A stretch of DNA of 64,000 nt from Terrabacter tumescens (GCF_014646815.1 NZ_BMNZ01000002.1:248001-312000); one strand, 5' to 3'. Numbered from the stretch's first letter, positions 17,712 to 26,266 are shown. Notes: generated by a model not told the origin, from the sequence alone. Numbers and translations: made by a program.

Positions 17712-17748
17712 TCCGGCGGCCGGGAACCCCTCCCAGCCGGCCGCCGGA
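17712..17748 (+). promoter_or_regulatory. Intercistronic stem-loop between binding protein and permease
   Basis: Perfect 12-bp arms TCCGGCGGCCGG (17712-17723) and complement (17737-17748) with a 13-base loop, located between binding-protein stop and permease start. It is the same arrangement as at 5501-5544 in the other sugar operon, but the sequence is unrelated. Confidence 0.6.
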
Positions 17749-17772
17749 CCCCGGTCCGAAAGGCCCCTGCCC

Positions 17773-18720
17773 ATGACCTCCACGGCCACCGCACCCCCGG
17801 AGACCGCCTCCGCGCCTCCGGAGGCGCCTCCCGCTCCCCGCCCGCGCCGCCACCTGCCCGCCCTGCTCGTCGTGCCCGCGGTCGTGCTGCTCGTCGCCGC
17901 CCTCGGCTACCCCGTCGGGTGGCAGGTCGTCACGAGCTTCCAGCACTTCGGGATGATGCAGCAGTTCGGCCAGCCGCCCGAGTGGGTCGGCCTGGCGAAC
18001 TACACGGCCCTGCTCAGCGACCCGAACCTCTGGGTCATCGTCGGGCGCTCCCTCGCCTTCTGCCTCGTGTGCGCGCTGCTGACCGTCGCCATCGGTCTCG
18101 CCCTGGCGCTGCTCATGGGAGCGGTCGGTCGCGTCGGTCGGCTGACCCTGCAGGTCGCGCTGCTCCTCGCGTGGGCCATGCCGGTGGTCGCCTCGATGAC
18201 GGTGTGGACGTGGATCGTCAACTGGCGCAACGGACTGCTCAACTGGGCCCTCGACCGCGTCGGCGTCGACGCGCAGGGGCACAACTGGCTCGTCGAACCG
18301 TTGTCGTTCTTCGTCGTCGCGGCCGTCATCGTCGTGTGGATGAGCGTGCCCTTCGTGGCGCTGTCGATCTACGCCGGACTGACCCAGCTGTCGCCGGAGG
18401 TGCTCGAGGCCGCCGAGATCGACGGTGCCGGCGGGTGGAAACGCCTGCGGCTCATCATCCTTCCGCTCGTGGCGCCGGTCATCTCGATCGTCCTGCTGCT
18501 CCAGCTGATCTGGGACCTGCGCGTCTTCACCCAGATCAAGCTGCTCCAGGACGCCGGCGGCGTCGCCAACGAGACCCACCTGCTCGGCACGTACATCTAC
18601 CAGCTCGGCACGGGCGCAGGCGATTTCGGGATGGCCAGCGCCGTCTCGATCCTCATGCTGCTGCTCACCGTGGCCGTCAGCTGGTACTACGTCCGCTCCC
18701 TCATGAAGGAGGAGTCGTGA
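17773..18720 (+). CDS. Sugar ABC transporter permease, MalF type
   Basis: A 315-residue CUT1 permease with a Pro/Ala-rich cytoplasmic leader of about 35 residues and six membrane segments. The EAA loop VLEAAEIDGAGGWKRLRLI lies at about residues 213-231. The ATG at 17773 is chosen because GAAAGG lies about nine bases upstream and the leader is of usual length. Its stop overlaps the next permease start as GTGA. Confidence 0.92.
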   Translation: MTSTATAPPETASAPPEAPPAPRPRRHLPALLVVPAVVLLVAALGYPVGWQVVTSFQHFGMMQQFGQPPEWVGLANYTALLSDPNLWVIVGRSLAFCLVCALLTVAIGLALALLMGAVGRVGRLTLQVALLLAWAMPVVASMTVWTWIVNWRNGLLNWALDRVGVDAQGHNWLVEPLSFFVVAAVIVVWMSVPFVALSIYAGLTQLSPEVLEAAEIDGAGGWKRLRLIILPLVAPVISIVLLLQLIWDLRVFTQIKLLQDAGGVANETHLLGTYIYQLGTGAGDFGMASAVSILMLLLTVAVSWYYVRSLMKEES

Positions 18721-19580
18721 GTCGCACTCTCGGCCCCGCCCGGTCGCGACGCTCGACGCGGCGCACGGTGCTCACGGTCGTCGCCGTGGCCGTCGCCCTC
18801 GTCTGGGCGTTCCCCGTCTACTGGATGCTCAACTCGGCGTTCCTCGACAAGGTGACGCTCCAGTCGAGCACCCCGACGTTCCTGCCCTTCGGTGGCTCGC
18901 TCGACAACTTCGCGACCGTTTTCGGTGACGCGGGCTTCGTTCGGGCGCTGGGGATCTCGCTCGCCGTCACCCTCATCACCGTCGCGGCCGCCATTGTCGT
19001 CGCCTTCCTCGGGGCACTCGCGATCAGCCGCTTCCGGTTCCGCGGCCGCCGCTCGTTCGTCCTCGCACTGCTGCTCATCCAGATGCTGCCGGCCGAGGGA
19101 CTGTTCATCGCGCAGTACAAGATGATGAGCTCGATCGGCCTGCTCAACAACATCCTCGGGCTCGCGCTGCTCTACACCGCGGCCGTCGTGCCCTTCACGG
19201 TGTGGATGCTGCGCGGCTTCGTGGCCGGGGTGCCGGTGGAGCTCGAGGAGGCCGCCATGGTCGACGGGCTCTCGCGCACCAAGGCCTTCCTGCGGATCAC
19301 GTTCCCGCTGCTGGCTCCCGGGCTCGTCGCGTCCGGCGTCTACGCGTTCCTCCAGGCGTGGAACGAGTTCACCGTGGCCCTGGTCGTCATGACCGAGGAG
19401 CAGTCCCGCACCCTGCCTCTGTGGCTGCGGGGCTTCGTCCAGGCGAGCGCGACCCGCGAGACCGACTGGGGCCAGGTCATGGCCGCGTCGACCGTCGTGG
19501 CCGTGCCCGTCATCATCTTCTTCCTCGTCGTCCAGGGGCGCATGAGCAACGGCCTTGTCGGCGGGGCGGTGAAGGGCTGA
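18717..19580 (+). CDS. Sugar ABC transporter permease, MalG type
   Basis: A 287-residue partner permease with six membrane segments, EAA loop ELEEAAMVDGLSRTKAFLRI and the typical end GGAVKG. The GTG at 18717 overlaps the previous stop and is preceded by AAGGAGG. No ATPase gene is in the operon, so a shared MsiK-type ATPase elsewhere is presumed. The GH3 gene follows after a single base. Confidence 0.92.
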   Translation: MSRTLGPARSRRSTRRTVLTVVAVAVALVWAFPVYWMLNSAFLDKVTLQSSTPTFLPFGGSLDNFATVFGDAGFVRALGISLAVTLITVAAAIVVAFLGALAISRFRFRGRRSFVLALLLIQMLPAEGLFIAQYKMMSSIGLLNNILGLALLYTAAVVPFTVWMLRGFVAGVPVELEEAAMVDGLSRTKAFLRITFPLLAPGLVASGVYAFLQAWNEFTVALVVMTEEQSRTLPLWLRGFVQASATRETDWGQVMAASTVVAVPVIIFFLVVQGRMSNGLVGGAVKG

Positions 19581-19581
19581 C

Positions 19582-21006
19582 ATGACCACCTCACGAGAGG
19601 CGCTGCGGCGCCTCGCAGTCGGCACGCTCATGCCCGGATTCGTCGGCACCACCGTCCCCGCGTGGGTCGAGCGGGAGTATGCCGCGGGCCTGGCCTCCGT
19701 GTGCCTCTACGGCGCCAACGTGGTGGGTCCCGACCAGCTCGCGCAGCTGTGCGCGTCGCTGCGGTCGGCCGCGCCGGGCCTGCTCGTCGCCGTCGACGAG
19801 GAGGGCGGCGACGTGACCCGGCTGCACTACCCGACCGGCTCGACCCAGCCCGGCAACGCGCTGCTCGGCCGCCTGGACGACACCGCGCTGACCCGGGACT
19901 CCGCCTCGGCCATCGGACGCGAGCTCGCGGCATACGGGATCAACCTCGACCTGGCGCCCGTCGTCGACGTCAACTCGGCCGACGAGAACCCGGTCATCGG
20001 CGCGCGCAGCTTCGGCGCGGACGCCTCGCACGTGGCGCGTCACTCGGCGGCCTACGTCACGGGTGTGCAGTCGGTCGGGGTCGCGGCCTGCGCCAAGCAC
20101 TTCCCCGGGCACGGTGACACCGTGACCGACTCGCACCACGCCCTGCCGCGCGTGCACGTCGAGGCGCACGTGCTCGACGCGCGCGAGCTCGAGCCGTTCC
20201 GGGCGGCGATCGAGGCGGGTGTCGCGTGCATCATGACCTCGCACGTCGTCGTCAGCGCCATCGACGCCGAGCGTCCGGCGACGTTCTCGCCGGCGGTGCT
20301 CCGAGACGTGCTGCGCGGACGGCTCGGCTTCGACGGGGTCATCGTGTCCGACGCCCTCGACATGGCCGGGGCCTCCGCCGAGACCGGCATCCCGGAGGCG
20401 GCGGTGCGCGCCCTCGTCGCGGGGTGCGACCTGCTCTGCCTGGGGTCCGAGACGACGGAGGAGTGCTACCTCGCGGTCGTCGAGGCGGTCGTCGAGGCAA
20501 CAGCGTCGGGGCGGCTGCCGGTGGCGCGGCTCGAGGATGCGGTGGCGCGAGTCGCGTTGCTGTCCAAGTATTTTGGGGTCAAGGCGGAATTTGGGAGCGA
20601 GGGCAAGCGTGAAGCGCGTGGCTGGCTCAACGGCGCGCTCGTCGAGGGCTTCGAGGTCGGTGACGCGGTGCGGGCGTGGCTCGACGCGCCCGGGCAGCCG
20701 GTCATCGTGCAGGTGGCGTCGGACCCGAACCTCGCGGTCGGCCGCGTCGCCTGGGGACCGCGGGCCGTGGGGCTGACGACGGAGGAGGCCGACGTGCCCG
20801 CCGGCGCCAAGGTCGCGGTGGCCGGACGAGGGCTGTCGGCCGGTCACCCACTGTGGGTTGTTGCGGACCGGCTTCGCGCGCAGGGACATCCGACGATCGT
20901 CGTGGACTGCGGGTGGCCCCGTGGCGGCGCCGACCTCGTGACCTTCGGCGGCTCCGTCGTCGTCGCCGAGGCGCTCGGACGCTATCTCGGGGTGCCGCCG
21001 CGATGA
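19582..21006 (+). CDS. GH3 beta-N-acetylhexosaminidase, NagZ-like
   Basis: A 474-residue cytoplasmic glycoside hydrolase family 3 enzyme. It carries the NagZ signature KHFPGHGDTVTDSHHALP, whose Asp-x-His dyad acts as acid/base, and the nucleophile Asp in GVIVSDALDMAG. The extra C-terminal 130 residues form a second domain, as in two-domain actinobacterial Nag3 enzymes, some of which are phosphorylases. It would release GlcNAc (or GlcNAc-1-P) from imported chito-oligosaccharides or cell-wall fragments. It overlaps the kinase gene by ATGA. Confidence 0.9.
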   Translation: MTTSREALRRLAVGTLMPGFVGTTVPAWVEREYAAGLASVCLYGANVVGPDQLAQLCASLRSAAPGLLVAVDEEGGDVTRLHYPTGSTQPGNALLGRLDDTALTRDSASAIGRELAAYGINLDLAPVVDVNSADENPVIGARSFGADASHVARHSAAYVTGVQSVGVAACAKHFPGHGDTVTDSHHALPRVHVEAHVLDARELEPFRAAIEAGVACIMTSHVVVSAIDAERPATFSPAVLRDVLRGRLGFDGVIVSDALDMAGASAETGIPEAAVRALVAGCDLLCLGSETTEECYLAVVEAVVEATASGRLPVARLEDAVARVALLSKYFGVKAEFGSEGKREARGWLNGALVEGFEVGDAVRAWLDAPGQPVIVQVASDPNLAVGRVAWGPRAVGLTTEEADVPAGAKVAVAGRGLSAGHPLWVVADRLRAQGHPTIVVDCGWPRGGADLVTFGGSVVVAEALGRYLGVPPR

Positions 21007-22079
21007 CGGCCGGGCTCAGGCTCGGCATCGACATCGGTGGGACCAAGACCGCAGTGGCCCTCGTGTCCGACGACGGCACGGTGCACGCGCTGCACTCGGC
21101 TCCGTCGGGCCGGGGACCGGTCGACGTCGTCGACGTGGCGGTGCGCCTGGCCCGGGAGGTGCTCGAAGGGAGTGCCGCGGGACCGGCGGTCGACGTCGTG
21201 TCGGTCGGCGCGTGCATGCCGGGGCTCGTCGACCCGGTGACCGGGCTCGCGCGGCACGCCGTCAACCTCGAGGTCGAGTCGCTCGACCTCGGCGGTGAGC
21301 TGTCGAGGCGCCTCGGCGTGCCGGTGTCGGTGGAGAACGACGTCAAGGCGGCCGCGCTCGGGGCGTGGCGCCTGCGGACCTCAGCCGAAGGGCCTGTGCC
21401 GCGGGGCGATTCGTCGCCGGCGCTGGCCTACCTCAACCTCGGCACGGGGCTCGCGTCCGCCGTCGTCCGCGACGGAGTCGTCGTCCGTGGCATCGACGGT
21501 GCCGCAGGCGAGATCGGCCACCTCCCGGTGGGCGGCGACGCACCGTGCTCGTGCGGACAGGTCGGCTGCCTCGAGACGGTCGCATCCGGATCGGCCCTCG
21601 CACGGCTGTGGCCCGAGCCTCGACGACGGGCCCGTGACCCGTTCGCGGCGGCGGCCGCCGGCGACCTGCTCGCCGCGGCTGCCGTCGACGTGCTGTGCAC
21701 GGGCGTGGGACTCGCCGTCCAGGTGCTCGCGCTCGCGTCCGGCGCCGAGCGCGTCGTCGTGGGTGGCGGTCTCGCGGGCCTCGGTGAACCGCTGCTGCGT
21801 GGCGTCCGGGCCGACCTCGAGCGTCGCGGGCGCTCCTCACGGATCGTCGAGACCCTCGGGCTGCCCGAGCGGGTCGAGCTGCTGGCGGCGGACGTGCCGG
21901 TGGCCGCCCTCGGGGCTGCCTGGCTCGGGAGCGTGCGACCCGGGACCGTGCGGCCGGCCGCCGGACATCGCGTTGCGGGGACTGCGGGGACTGCGGGGAC
22001 GGCCGGGGCGGCTGGGACGACTCAGTCTACTGCGGACGCCGCCCGTACGGTCGTCCCGACCGGTGAGAGGGTGGGCTGA
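21003..22079 (+). CDS. ROK-family sugar kinase (GlcNAc/glucose kinase-like)
   Basis: A 358-residue kinase with the ATP-phosphate motif DIGGTKTAVALV at the start, GEIGHLPVGGDAPC and the zinc motif CSCGQVGCLETVASG. By context it phosphorylates GlcNAc to GlcNAc-6-P. The last 45 residues are unusual: a low-complexity GTAGTAGTAGAAG run encoded by a 9-base tandem repeat at 21975-22019, not part of the kinase fold. The stop overlaps the nagB start by one base (TGATG). Confidence 0.88.
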   Translation: MTAGLRLGIDIGGTKTAVALVSDDGTVHALHSAPSGRGPVDVVDVAVRLAREVLEGSAAGPAVDVVSVGACMPGLVDPVTGLARHAVNLEVESLDLGGELSRRLGVPVSVENDVKAAALGAWRLRTSAEGPVPRGDSSPALAYLNLGTGLASAVVRDGVVVRGIDGAAGEIGHLPVGGDAPCSCGQVGCLETVASGSALARLWPEPRRRARDPFAAAAAGDLLAAAAVDVLCTGVGLAVQVLALASGAERVVVGGGLAGLGEPLLRGVRADLERRGRSSRIVETLGLPERVELLAADVPVAALGAAWLGSVRPGTVRPAAGHRVAGTAGTAGTAGAAGTTQSTADAARTVVPTGERVG

Positions 22080-22858
22080 TGGAGGTCCTCGTCCTGCCCA
22101 CGCCCGCCGACGTCGCCCGCCGGGCCGCCGAGGTCGTCATCGACGGCCTCACTGTCGCAGGGCCCCCCGAGCCGGCCCTCGGTCTCGCCACCGGGTCGTC
22201 GCCGCTCGGGCTCTACGCCGAGCTCGCGGCCGCCGTGCGGACGGGCCGGCTCGACCTGAGCCGGGCCCGCGGCTTCGCCCTCGACGAGTACGTCGGGCTG
22301 CCGGTCGGACACCCGCAGTCCTACCGCGAGGTGCTGCTGCGCGAGGTCTGCGGCCCGCTGGGGCTGCCGGCCGACCGCCTGCACGTGCCGGACGGCTCGG
22401 GGCGGACCGAGGCCGAGCTCGACGCCGGAGCCGCCGAGTACGAGCGTCGCATCGCCGCCGCGGGCGGGGTCGACGTCCAGATCCTCGGCATCGGCGCCAA
22501 CGGCCACCTCGGCTTCAACGAGCCGGGCTCGGCCCTGTCATCGCGGACCCGGGTCAAGCGACTGTCGGACCGGACCCGGCACGACAACGCGCGCTTCTTC
22601 GCCGGGATCGACGACGTGCCGACCCACTGCGTGACGCAGGGACTCGGCACCGTGCTCGACGCGCGGCGCCTCGTCCTCGTCGCGTCCGGGCCGGGCAAGG
22701 CCGACGCCGTGGCCGCCGCGCTCGAGGGCCCGCTCTCGGCGTCGTGCCCGGCTTCCGTGCTCCAGTGGCACGCTGATGCCACGGCCGTCCTCGACGAGTC
22801 AGCCGCCGCCGGCCTGCGCAACCGGGACTACTACGACGCCTCGGCCGCAGGACTGTGA
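22079..22858 (+). CDS. nagB: Glucosamine-6-phosphate deaminase
   Basis: A 259-residue NagB isomerase-deaminase that converts glucosamine-6-phosphate to fructose-6-phosphate and ammonia. It has the phosphate-binding LGLATGSSPLGLY, the catalytic ALDEYVGL (Asp) and GIGANGHLGFNEPGS. It is the last gene of the operon and feeds the imported amino sugar into glycolysis. No nagA deacetylase is in the window, so that step must be encoded elsewhere. Confidence 0.93.
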   Translation: MEVLVLPTPADVARRAAEVVIDGLTVAGPPEPALGLATGSSPLGLYAELAAAVRTGRLDLSRARGFALDEYVGLPVGHPQSYREVLLREVCGPLGLPADRLHVPDGSGRTEAELDAGAAEYERRIAAAGGVDVQILGIGANGHLGFNEPGSALSSRTRVKRLSDRTRHDNARFFAGIDDVPTHCVTQGLGTVLDARRLVLVASGPGKADAVAAALEGPLSASCPASVLQWHADATAVLDESAAAGLRNRDYYDASAAGL

Positions 22859-22918
22859 GCACGGCGCGCACGTCCCAGCCACACGGCATACCCCACGCTC
22901 GGGCGTGTCGCACACGTC

Positions 22919-23092
22919 TGTGGACAACGCACAGGGGTGCGGAACTTGTTCTCCACACCCCGTGGACGGGCATCCGCGCAGGTCAGCGAGCACGCGAGGG
23001 TGTGACCGCCGCCACATGCCCACAGTTGTGCACACACGTTGTCCACACCTGTTGACGGCGTGTCGAGGGTGGCCGTCCACCGGTTGTCCACA
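22919..23092. promoter_or_regulatory. DnaA-box cluster upstream of dnaB
   Basis: The 435-base gene-free stretch 22859-23293 holds three perfect TTGTCCACA boxes: 22919-22927 (reverse), 23039-23047 and 23084-23092. There are two one-mismatch boxes, TTCTCCACA at 22949-22957 and TTGTGCACA at 23026-23034. There is no AT-rich unwinding element, so it is more likely a DnaA regulatory or titration site than an origin. A weak promoter candidate (TTGTCG 23124-23129, TACGGT 23145-23150) follows, in front of dnaB. Nothing else was seen in this gap. Confidence 0.8.
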
Positions 23093-23293
23093 GGCGTCGG
23101 GGAGTGAGGGGCTCCTGAGGTTGTTGTCGGCCGAGTCGCGCACCTACGGTGGGGCGGGTGCCCCACGGGAGGGCGGACGGACGGCCGGGAGGGCTACGTC
23201 CCGCCCCGGATCGGGCACTGTCAGGGCTGCGTTGTCTACTGGTGTGGACCGGGTTGGGCCGAGGTCATTCACCGTTCAGGGGAAGGGGAGCAC

Positions 23294-26200
23294 GTGTCGC
23301 TCGACGAGCTGAGCACCAGTGCGTTTGCGTCGTCGTCGACCCGTGACGGGGGGCCTCCGGACGACCGGCTCCCGCCCCAGGACGTCGGCGCCGAGCAGTC
23401 GGTCCTCGGCGGCATGCTGCTGTCCAAGGACGCCATCGCCGACTGCGTCGAGCAGCTCAAGGGCACCGACTTCTACCGGCCCGCGCACGAGCTCATCTAC
23501 GACGCCGTGCTCGACCTCTATGGCCGCGGCGAGCCCGCCGACGCCATCACCGTCAGCGACGAGCTGACCAAGCGCGGCGACCTCGGACGCGTCGGCGGCC
23601 AGGCCTACCTCCACCAGCTCATCGCCTCGGTCCCCACCGCGGCCAACGCCGGCTACTACGCCCAGATCGTCGCCGAGCGCGCCGTGCTGCGCCGCCTCGT
23701 CGAGGCCGGCACCCGCATCGTCCAGCTCGGCTACGCCCAGGGCGGTGGCGACGTCGAGGACATCGTCAACGCCGCCCAGGCCGAGGTCTACGCCGTCGCC
23801 GACAAGCGCGGCGGCGAGGACTACCACGCCATCGGCGACATCATCGAGGCCACGGTCGACGAGATCGAGGTCGCGTCGGGCCGCTCCGGCGAGATGACCG
23901 GTGTGCCCACGGGCTTCACCGACTTCGACGCCCTGACCAACGGCCTGCACCCCGGCCAGATGATCGTCATCGCCGCCCGCCCCGCGATGGGCAAGGCGCT
24001 TGCTCTCGACACGCCTCTCGCGACCCCGGGCGGCTGGACCACCATGGGCGAGGTCTCCGTCGGTGACTTCGTCATCGGGTCGGACGGACTGCCCACTCGC
24101 GTCGTGGCCGCCACTGAGGTCATGGTCGACCGCCCGTGCTACGAGGTCGAGTTCTCCGACGGGTCGGTGCTCGTCGCCGACGAGCAGCACCAGTGGTTCG
24201 TCGCGATCGACGGTGGTCCCGGTCGAGTGGTGACGACCGCCGAGGTTCTGGGGGCCATTGAGCGCAGTGGTGTCGTAACGGTCGAGCGGCGCCCGGCGAC
24301 CGGCGTCACTGCCATCGACGCTACGGCGTGGAAGATCTCTGCGATCCGTCCGGTCGAGTCGGTACCGGTCCGCTGCATCGAGGTCGCGGCGGCCGACCAC
24401 CTGTACCTCGCCGGCGAGGCGATGATCCCGACTCACAACTCGACGATCGGGCTCGACATCGTCCGGTCGGCCGCGATCAAGCACAAGATGGCCGCCGTCG
24501 TCTTCTCGCTCGAGATGAGCCGCACCGAGATCACGATGCGTCTGCTCTCGGCCGAGGCCGGCATCCAGCTGCAGCACATGCGCAAGGGCACGATGCGCGA
24601 GGAGGACTGGACCCGCCTCGCCTCGACGATGGGCCGCGTCTCCGACGCCCCGCTCTTCATCGACGACTCGCCCAACATGTCGCTCATGGAGATCCGCGCC
24701 AAGTGCCGCCGGCTCAAGCAGCGCGAGAACCTCAAGCTCGTCGTCATCGACTACCTCCAGCTGATGAGCTCGGGCAAGCGCGTCGAGTCGCGCCAGCAGG
24801 AGGTCTCGGAGTTCTCGCGTGCGCTCAAGCTGCTCGCCAAGGAGCTCGAGGTGCCGGTCATCGCGATCTCGCAGCTGAACCGTGGTCCCGAGCAGCGCAC
24901 CGACAAGAAGCCCGCGATGAGCGACCTGCGTGAGTCGGGCTGCCTCACGGCCGAGACCCGGATCCTGCGCGCCGACACCGGCGCCACGATGTCGATCGCC
25001 GAGCTCGTCGACGAGTATGCCCGCCACCCGGACCTCGAGGTCCCGGTCTGGGGACTCGACGAGTCGCTGCGCTACGTCAAGCGCCCGATGACCAAGGTCT
25101 TCTCCACCGGCGTGCGTCCGGTGTTCCGGCTGACCCTGGCGTCCGGCAAGACGGTCCGCGCCACCGAGAACCACCCGTTCCTCACGACGTCCGGATGGAC
25201 CCAGCTCGGCGACCTGCGCACCGGCAGCCGCGTCGCGGTGCCGAGGCACGTCCCCGCCCCGGAGATGTTCGACGAGGTCCTCGACGACGCCGACATCCGG
25301 CTCGGCGCGCTGATCCTGTCGTCGAAGACTCCCGAGGACTCCCGTGGCCGCCTCGCGGCGCGTGGGTGCTCGATCGGCTTCGACGTCGCCGAGATGAGTG
25401 CGCGCGCCCTCATGCCCGACATCTCGCACTTCCCGAAGCGCCAGATCGGGCTGCTCGTCGACGGACTCTTCGCCCTCGACGGTGAGATCACCGTCGACGA
25501 GGACGCGCGCGAGGGGCGCATCGTCCTGCGCCATGCCTCACGGCGACTCCTCGACGACGTGGCCCACCTGATGCTCCGCTTCGGGATCTCGACCGCCGTC
25601 GCGCCGCGCGACGACATGTGGGAGCTCGACGTGCGCGGTGTCGACGACCAGCGCCGCTTCCTCCAGGAGATCGCGGTCCACACCGAGAAGTCCGAGGCCG
25701 CCGAGCTGCTGCTGCAGATCGTGCGCGAACGCTCCGGAGCCGCCGTCCCCGAGGACGCTGCCGTGGCGACCCGCTCGTCCCGCCGCGTCGGCTTCCGGGC
25801 CGAGGACATCGCCGACGGCGTGCTCAACGACAACGGGATGAGCCTCGAGCGCCTCGAGGAGGTCTTCCACAGCCTCGATCTCGACCTCGAGGCGGCCAAC
25901 GACGTCCTGTGGGACGACGTTGTGACCATCGAGCCCGACGGGGTCGAGGAGGTCTTCGACGCCACGGTCATCGGCACGCACAACTTCATCGCCAACGGCA
26001 TCGCCGTGCACAACTCGATCGAGCAGGACGCCGACATGGTCATCCTGCTCCACCGAGAGGCCGCCTACGAGAAGGACTCTCCCCGTGAGGGCGAGGCCGA
26101 CCTCATCGTGGCCAAGCACCGAAACGGCCCGACCGACACGATCGTCGTCGCCTTCCAGGGTCACTTCAGCCGCTTCACCAACATGGCCAACAACTTCTGA
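23294..26200 (+). CDS. dnaB: Replicative DNA helicase DnaB with two inteins
   Basis: A 968-residue precursor of the hexameric replicative helicase. The spliced helicase would be 462 residues, the normal DnaB length: N-terminal domain (residues 25-125), then the RecA-like motor with Walker A ARPAMGK/STIGLD, Walker B LVVIDYLQLM and the RESG/SIEQDADMV region. Intein 1 (residues 235-382) splits Walker A before the Ser; intein 2 (residues 550-907) splits the conserved RESGSIEQ segment. Splicing is therefore essential for activity. The GTG start follows GGAAGGGGAG. A DnaA-box cluster lies just upstream. Confidence 0.95.
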   Translation: MSLDELSTSAFASSSTRDGGPPDDRLPPQDVGAEQSVLGGMLLSKDAIADCVEQLKGTDFYRPAHELIYDAVLDLYGRGEPADAITVSDELTKRGDLGRVGGQAYLHQLIASVPTAANAGYYAQIVAERAVLRRLVEAGTRIVQLGYAQGGGDVEDIVNAAQAEVYAVADKRGGEDYHAIGDIIEATVDEIEVASGRSGEMTGVPTGFTDFDALTNGLHPGQMIVIAARPAMGKALALDTPLATPGGWTTMGEVSVGDFVIGSDGLPTRVVAATEVMVDRPCYEVEFSDGSVLVADEQHQWFVAIDGGPGRVVTTAEVLGAIERSGVVTVERRPATGVTAIDATAWKISAIRPVESVPVRCIEVAAADHLYLAGEAMIPTHNSTIGLDIVRSAAIKHKMAAVVFSLEMSRTEITMRLLSAEAGIQLQHMRKGTMREEDWTRLASTMGRVSDAPLFIDDSPNMSLMEIRAKCRRLKQRENLKLVVIDYLQLMSSGKRVESRQQEVSEFSRALKLLAKELEVPVIAISQLNRGPEQRTDKKPAMSDLRESGCLTAETRILRADTGATMSIAELVDEYARHPDLEVPVWGLDESLRYVKRPMTKVFSTGVRPVFRLTLASGKTVRATENHPFLTTSGWTQLGDLRTGSRVAVPRHVPAPEMFDEVLDDADIRLGALILSSKTPEDSRGRLAARGCSIGFDVAEMSARALMPDISHFPKRQIGLLVDGLFALDGEITVDEDAREGRIVLRHASRRLLDDVAHLMLRFGISTAVAPRDDMWELDVRGVDDQRRFLQEIAVHTEKSEAAELLLQIVRERSGAAVPEDAAVATRSSRRVGFRAEDIADGVLNDNGMSLERLEEVFHSLDLDLEAANDVLWDDVVTIEPDGVEEVFDATVIGTHNFIANGIAVHNSIEQDADMVILLHREAAYEKDSPREGEADLIVAKHRNGPTDTIVVAFQGHFSRFTNMANNF
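23996..24439 (+). other. Intein 1 of DnaB: class 3-like mini-intein with Ala at position 1
   Basis: A 148-residue insertion starting ALALDTPLATPGG and ending AMIPTHN, followed by Ser of Walker A. The usual Cys/Ser at position 1 is Ala. The class 3 signature is present instead: Trp after the block B His (ADEQHQW), Cys in block F (VRCIEV) and Thr in block G (PTHN). It has no endonuclease domain. Class 3 inteins start splicing from the block F Cys. Confidence 0.85.
24941..26014 (+). other. Intein 2 of DnaB: class 1 intein with decayed LAGLIDADG endonuclease
   Basis: A 358-residue insertion beginning with Cys (CLTAETRIL), with block B VRATENHPFL, block F EVFDATVIGTHNFIANG and the end AVHN before Ser of SIEQDADM. 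The central part aligns with a LAGLIDADG endonuclease: GLLVDGLFALDGEIT is a clear second motif, but the first (LGALILSSK) lacks its acidic residue. The endonuclease is probably inactive while splicing residues are intact. Confidence 0.85.
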
Positions 26201-26223
26201 CACCGGCGGACTGACACCGACGG

Positions 26224-26247
26224 TGAGGGCGACCGGCGTCGCCCTCA
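26224..26247. terminator. Bidirectional terminator after dnaB
   Basis: Perfect 10-bp arms TGAGGGCGAC (26224-26233) and complement (26238-26247) with a CGGC tetraloop, lying between the convergent dnaB and DUF1990 genes. Confidence 0.75.
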
Positions 26248-26266
26248 TCGTCACTCTCCGAACGAC

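Noticed and set aside
15649..18579. 976-codon open frame antisense to the ROK and importer genes
   Set aside because: It crosses three well-supported genes and shows only composition-driven sequence.
22859..23293. Replication origin
   Set aside because: DnaA boxes are present, but there is no AT-rich region and the flanking genes are nagB and dnaB, not dnaA and dnaN.
23276..25534. 752-codon open frame antisense to dnaB
   Set aside because: It mirrors the dnaB coding frame; high GC keeps antisense frames open. The translation is Asp/Val/Arg-rich with no domain.
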